Assembly: GCA_900550955.1 (NCBI GenBank)
Contig: URUF01000074.1
Span: 1 to 8,121, forward strand
Direction: 5' to 3'
Length of the DNA stretch: 8,121 nt
Origin: an uncultured Eubacteriales bacterium
Lineage (GTDB): Bacteria; Bacillota; Clostridia; Christensenellales; Aristaeellaceae
A program made the position numbers and the translations under genes. The notes under the pieces were generated by a model that was given only the letters and a program-made list of their open reading frames with translations, was not told where the DNA came from and ran no database searches. This document shows positions 5,634 to 8,121 of the stretch, piece after piece (the stretch's first letter is position 1; every line of letters begins with the position of its first letter).

Positions 5634-6431
5634 ATGAAGAAGCTGTTTGCCGCCGTACTGGTTTTGATGCTGGCTTTGACTGGCCTGGCTTGCGCCGAGG
5701 ATGCGTCCGTTGAGAAGATTGTGGAAAAGGGCACCTTTATTTTGGGCCTGGACGACAGCTTCCCGCCCATGGGCTTCCGTGATGAAAATAACGAGATCGT
5801 AGGCTTTGATATCGATGTGGCGCGCGTTGTGGCCGAAAAGCTGGGCGTGGAGTTCGTTGCCCAGCCTATCGCGTGGGATTCCAAGGAGCTGGAGCTTTCC
5901 AGCGGGAATATTGACTGCATCTGGAACGGCATGTCCATCACGCCGGAACGCGAGGAGAGCATGGCGATGACCTTTGCTTACCTCAATAACCAGATGATCT
6001 TCTACACCAAGGCGGACGCGGGTATCGCCAGCGTGGAGGATTTGGCGGGCAAGACCGTGGCCATCCAAAACGGCTCCTACGCCGAGGAGATGCTGGAGGG
6101 CGACTATGCCGAGCTGGCCGCCACCTTTGGCGATGTGATTGGCTTTGACGAATATCTGACCGCTTTGATGGATTTGCAAAACGGCGGCTGCGACGCGGTG
6201 CTGATGGACCTTGTGGTGGGCGACTACCGCATCAACGGCATGGGCGCGACCGATCTGGTTGCCGCCGTGGCCCTGGCGGACGATAATTACGGCATTGGCT
6301 TCCGCAAGGAGGATATCGCCCTGCGCGACAAGGTAGAGGAAATCCTTGTGGAGATGAAAAAGGACGGCACCCTGGCCGAAATTTCCACCAAGTGGTTTGG
6401 TTCCGATATCACGGTGGTGCCTGCGGAGTAA
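5634..6431 (+). CDS. Polar amino acid ABC transporter substrate-binding protein (family 3)
   Basis: 265 residues. ATG 5634 is chosen over the in-frame TTG at 5631; the purine-rich GGAGAGGAGAGGG (5615-5627) serves it well. The signal peptide is MKK plus a hydrophobic core to residue 18. Cys20 sits in GLAC, a poor lipobox with Gly at -3, while ACA at 19-21 offers a signal peptidase I site, so lipoprotein or free secretion is unresolved. The mature protein follows the solute-binding family 3 pattern: GLDDSFPPMGF (38-48), the signature GFDIDVA (57-63), ITPER (102-106) whose Arg should grip the substrate carboxylate, and a second-lobe DAVLMD (187-192) whose Asp should hold the amino group. It delivers a polar amino acid to the downstream permease and ATPase; the exact substrate cannot be read from the sequence. 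Confidence 0.93.
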   Translation: MKKLFAAVLVLMLALTGLACAEDASVEKIVEKGTFILGLDDSFPPMGFRDENNEIVGFDIDVARVVAEKLGVEFVAQPIAWDSKELELSSGNIDCIWNGMSITPEREESMAMTFAYLNNQMIFYTKADAGIASVEDLAGKTVAIQNGSYAEEMLEGDYAELAATFGDVIGFDEYLTALMDLQNGGCDAVLMDLVVGDYRINGMGATDLVAAVALADDNYGIGFRKEDIALRDKVEEILVEMKKDGTLAEISTKWFGSDITVVPAE

Positions 6432-6463
6432 TACGCTAATGAAGAAGCCTTCGCGGTTTGCCG

Positions 6464-6501
6464 CGCGCAGGGGTTTGGGATTGTTCCCAAGCCCCTGCGC
6501 G
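6464..6501 (+). promoter_or_regulatory. Strong intercistronic hairpin between the binding-protein and permease genes
   Basis: A 17-bp stem pairs 6464-6480 with 6485-6501 around a TTGT loop, with one T-G wobble (6474/6491) and no mismatch. No T-run follows, so full termination is unlikely. Such hairpins between binding-protein and permease genes often stabilise the 5' mRNA or slow 3' decay, so that the binding protein is made in excess. That role is inferred here from position and strength. Confidence 0.75.
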
Positions 6502-6535
6502 GGCGCAATCCCTCCGGCCTGAAAGGAACCTGCCC

Positions 6536-7204
6536 ATGACGATGAAGTTTTTTAACGACCCGGAGCGCTTGGGAAAGCTGATTGGCATGATGCTGGACGG
6601 CGCGGGCGTAACGCTGAGCATCTTTTTTTTGACGCTGCTGTTTTCCGTTCCGCTGGGCATGCTTGCGGCGCAGGGGCGCATGAGCAAAAGGCGCGCCGTG
6701 CGCGCGCCGCTGTCGATGTATATCTATGTGATGCGCTCGACGCCGCTGATGCTGCAAATCATGTTCATCTATTTCCTGCTGCCTGCGGTGCTGCCGTTTC
6801 GGGTGGACCGGTTCTGGGCGGTTATTTTTGCGTTCGCCATCAATTACGCGGCCTATTTTGCGGAGATCTTCCGCGCGGGCATCCAGGCTATCCCGGCGGG
6901 ACAGTACGAGGCGGCGAAGGTGCTGGGTTATACCAGGGGGCAAACCTTCCTGCGCATTATCCTGCCGCAGGTGGTTAAGCGCGTGCTGCTGCCGGTGACC
7001 AACGAGGTGATCACGCTGATTAAGGATACGGCGCTGGCCTCCACCGTGGCGGTGGTGGATTTGATGACCGTGGCCAAGAAGCAGGTATCCAGCTCGTCCT
7101 CCATAGAGCCGTATGTGGTGGCGATTTTGATGTATCTGGTACTAAACGGCGCAGCCGAGCAGCTGTGCAAGCTGGCCGAGCGCAAGCTGGATTATTACCG
7201 CTGA
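6536..7204 (+). CDS. Polar amino acid ABC transporter permease (HisM/GlnP family)
   Basis: 222 residues. ATG 6536 follows AAAGGA (6522-6527) with a suitable gap; in-frame upstream starts lie inside the intercistronic hairpin. It is an integral membrane protein with hydrophobic segments around 24-45, 62-88, 92-112, 150-175 and 192-208. The cytoplasmic EAA loop that docks the ATPase is clear: EAAKVLGYTRGQTFLRIILP (125-144). RSTPLMLQ (67-74) and the NYAAYFAEIFRAGIQAIPAG run (103-122) are typical of this family. Only one permease gene is present, so a homodimer is expected. The ATPase gene starts 15 bases after the stop codon, and the binding-protein gene lies upstream past the hairpin. Confidence 0.95.
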   Translation: MTMKFFNDPERLGKLIGMMLDGAGVTLSIFFLTLLFSVPLGMLAAQGRMSKRRAVRAPLSMYIYVMRSTPLMLQIMFIYFLLPAVLPFRVDRFWAVIFAFAINYAAYFAEIFRAGIQAIPAGQYEAAKVLGYTRGQTFLRIILPQVVKRVLLPVTNEVITLIKDTALASTVAVVDLMTVAKKQVSSSSSIEPYVVAILMYLVLNGAAEQLCKLAERKLDYYR

Positions 7205-7218
7205 GGGGAGGGGCCAAG

Positions 7219-7962
7219 ATGCTTACCGCGACGGATATCCATAAGGGGTTCGACGGGCTGGGCGTGCTTAAGGGCATCAGCCTGGAAGTAAAAAAGGGCG
7301 AGGTTGTGGCGATGATTGGCCCCAGCGGGTCGGGTAAGAGCACATTTTTGCGCTGCTTAAACCAGCTGGAGCCCGTGGACGCGGGCACGATTGCGCTGGA
7401 TGGCGTAGCGATGTGCCGCATGCGCGACGGCAGGCTAAGCTATGCGGACGAGCGCACCCTGCGCGGCATTACGCTGCGCATGGGCATGGTGTTTCAGTCC
7501 TTCAACCTGTTTCCGCATATGAGCGTGATGCAGAACCTGATTGACGCGCCCATGCGCGTAAAGCGCGTGCCTAAAAAGCAGGCGGAGGAAAAGGCGCGCG
7601 CGCTGCTTGCAAAGGTGGGCCTGACGGATAAGGCGCGGCAGTACCCCTACCAGCTTAGCGGCGGGCAGCAGCAGCGCGTAGCCATCGCCCGCGCCCTGTG
7701 CATGGATCCCGAGATTATGTGCTTTGACGAGCCCACCAGCGCGTTGGACCCGGAGCTTACCCAGGAGGTGCTGGGCGTGATGCGCGACCTGGCCAGCGAG
7801 CGCATGACCATGCTGGTAGTAACGCATGAAATGAGCTTTGCCCGCGACGTGGCGGATCGCGTGATTTTTATGGAGGGCGGCCAAATTGTGGAGGAGGGCC
7901 CGCCGGAGAAGCTGTTCCAATCCCAAAATCCCAGGACAAGGCAGTTTATTGGCCTGAACTGA
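7219..7962 (+). CDS. Polar amino acid ABC transporter ATP-binding protein (GlnQ/HisP family)
   Basis: 247 residues, cytoplasmic, powers the importer. ATG 7219 follows a GGGGAGGGG purine run (7205-7213); an in-frame upstream ATG would overlap the permease gene. All nucleotide-binding elements are intact: Walker A GPSGSGKST (34-42), Q-loop Gln93 in VFQSFNLFPHMSV, signature LSGGQQQ (146-152), Walker B IMCFDE (166-171), D-loop SALD (174-177), and switch His203 in VTHEMSFA. The segment before the Q-loop (about 66-88, MRDGRLSYADERTL) is slightly longer than in common GlnQ proteins, as in some cystine- or histidine-type relatives. There is no C-terminal regulatory extension. Length and order match the standard operon end. 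Confidence 0.96.
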   Translation: MLTATDIHKGFDGLGVLKGISLEVKKGEVVAMIGPSGSGKSTFLRCLNQLEPVDAGTIALDGVAMCRMRDGRLSYADERTLRGITLRMGMVFQSFNLFPHMSVMQNLIDAPMRVKRVPKKQAEEKARALLAKVGLTDKARQYPYQLSGGQQQRVAIARALCMDPEIMCFDEPTSALDPELTQEVLGVMRDLASERMTMLVVTHEMSFARDVADRVIFMEGGQIVEEGPPEKLFQSQNPRTRQFIGLN

Positions 7963-7993
7963 AAAAGCAAAACGCATTGCCCGACGAAAGAAA

Positions 7994-8019
7994 GCCCAGC
8001 GGCAAAACTGCCGCTGGGC
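7994..8019. terminator. Hairpin after the ABC operon, with a T-rich tail only on the minus strand
   Basis: A perfect 11-bp stem, GCCCAGCGGCA (7994-8004) with TGCCGCTGGGC (8009-8019), closes an AAAC loop 31 bases past the ATPase stop. On the plus strand it is followed by GCAGGCC, with no T-run. On the minus strand it is followed by TTTCTTTC. It therefore fits better as the terminator of a leftward gene beyond the window, although it may also end or protect the ABC transcript. Confidence 0.7.
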
Positions 8020-8031
8020 GCAGGCCGTCGA

Positions 8032-8097
8032 AAAAGCTCGCCTGCGGCGATCTTTTCCGCCGAGGCTTGCGCCGTTCGCCTACTCGCTGCGCCTCGG
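8032..8097. repeat. Palindrome-rich non-coding segment, possible dispersed repeat
   Basis: Two hairpins lie side by side: AAAAGCTCGCC (8032-8042) pairs with GGCGATCTTTT (8046-8056) with one mismatch and a 3-base loop, and CCGAGGC (8060-8066) pairs with GCCTCGG (8091-8097) around a 24-base loop. No start codon with a ribosome binding site was found to the window end at 8121. Such compact foldable blocks are often repeated across GC-rich clostridial genomes, but copy number cannot be judged from a single window. Confidence 0.4.
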
Positions 8098-8121
8098 TTT
8101 TATCGGCGCACGAAGCACTGC

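Overview
The window looks like chromosomal DNA from a GC-rich, low-complexity-tolerant Firmicute of the Clostridia type. The evidence is a membrane FHA / SEDS / class B PBP gene set, strong AGGAGG-type ribosome binding sites, sigma-A-like promoters, an intrinsic terminator with a U-run, and a polar amino acid ABC operon laid out as in Firmicutes. No rRNA or marker gene is present, so the taxon below class level is inference. No tRNA, rRNA, CRISPR array or intact insertion sequence was seen.

Layout. Bases 1-135 hold three identical 45-bp tandem repeats, each with a small hairpin, running off the left edge. Bases 264-4052 (+) hold a tight three-gene cell-wall operon: a membrane-anchored, degenerate FHA-domain protein with a Gln-rich tail; a FtsW/RodA/SpoVE (SEDS) glycosyltransferase; and a class B penicillin-binding protein. 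The first two genes overlap by 4 bp, the next two are 4 bp apart, and a good intrinsic terminator (4142-4174) closes the unit. A stretch at roughly 4175-4562, poorer in GC than its surroundings, separates it from the next gene and holds at most a doubtful 60-residue reading frame. On the minus strand, 4563-5372 encodes an RNase Z-like metallo-beta-lactamase-fold hydrolase. A divergent regulatory region (5373-5633) carries a promoter for each side and an inverted repeat between them. Bases 5634-7962 (+) hold a polar amino acid ABC uptake operon: substrate-binding protein, permease, ATPase. A strong hairpin lies between the first and second genes. The right end (7963-8121) is non-coding as far as can be seen and is rich in hairpins.

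How the genes work together. The SEDS protein should polymerise lipid II into glycan strands, and the PBP should cross-link them. The FHA protein is probably an accessory or regulator of that pair, as in the known actinobacterial fhaA/fhaB-rodA-pbpA-pknA-pknB neighbourhood, but no Ser/Thr kinase or phosphatase is visible here and the FHA motifs are eroded. The ABC operon is a complete importer: a secreted binding protein, a permease likely acting as a homodimer, and its ATPase. The MBL hydrolase is divergent from it and need not be functionally linked.

I found no clearly new multi-gene system. The most notable points are the FHA protein with its Gln-rich segment, the altered third histidine motif of the MBL protein, the perfect 45-bp minisatellite, the GC-poor island, and the paired regulatory structures around the ABC operon.
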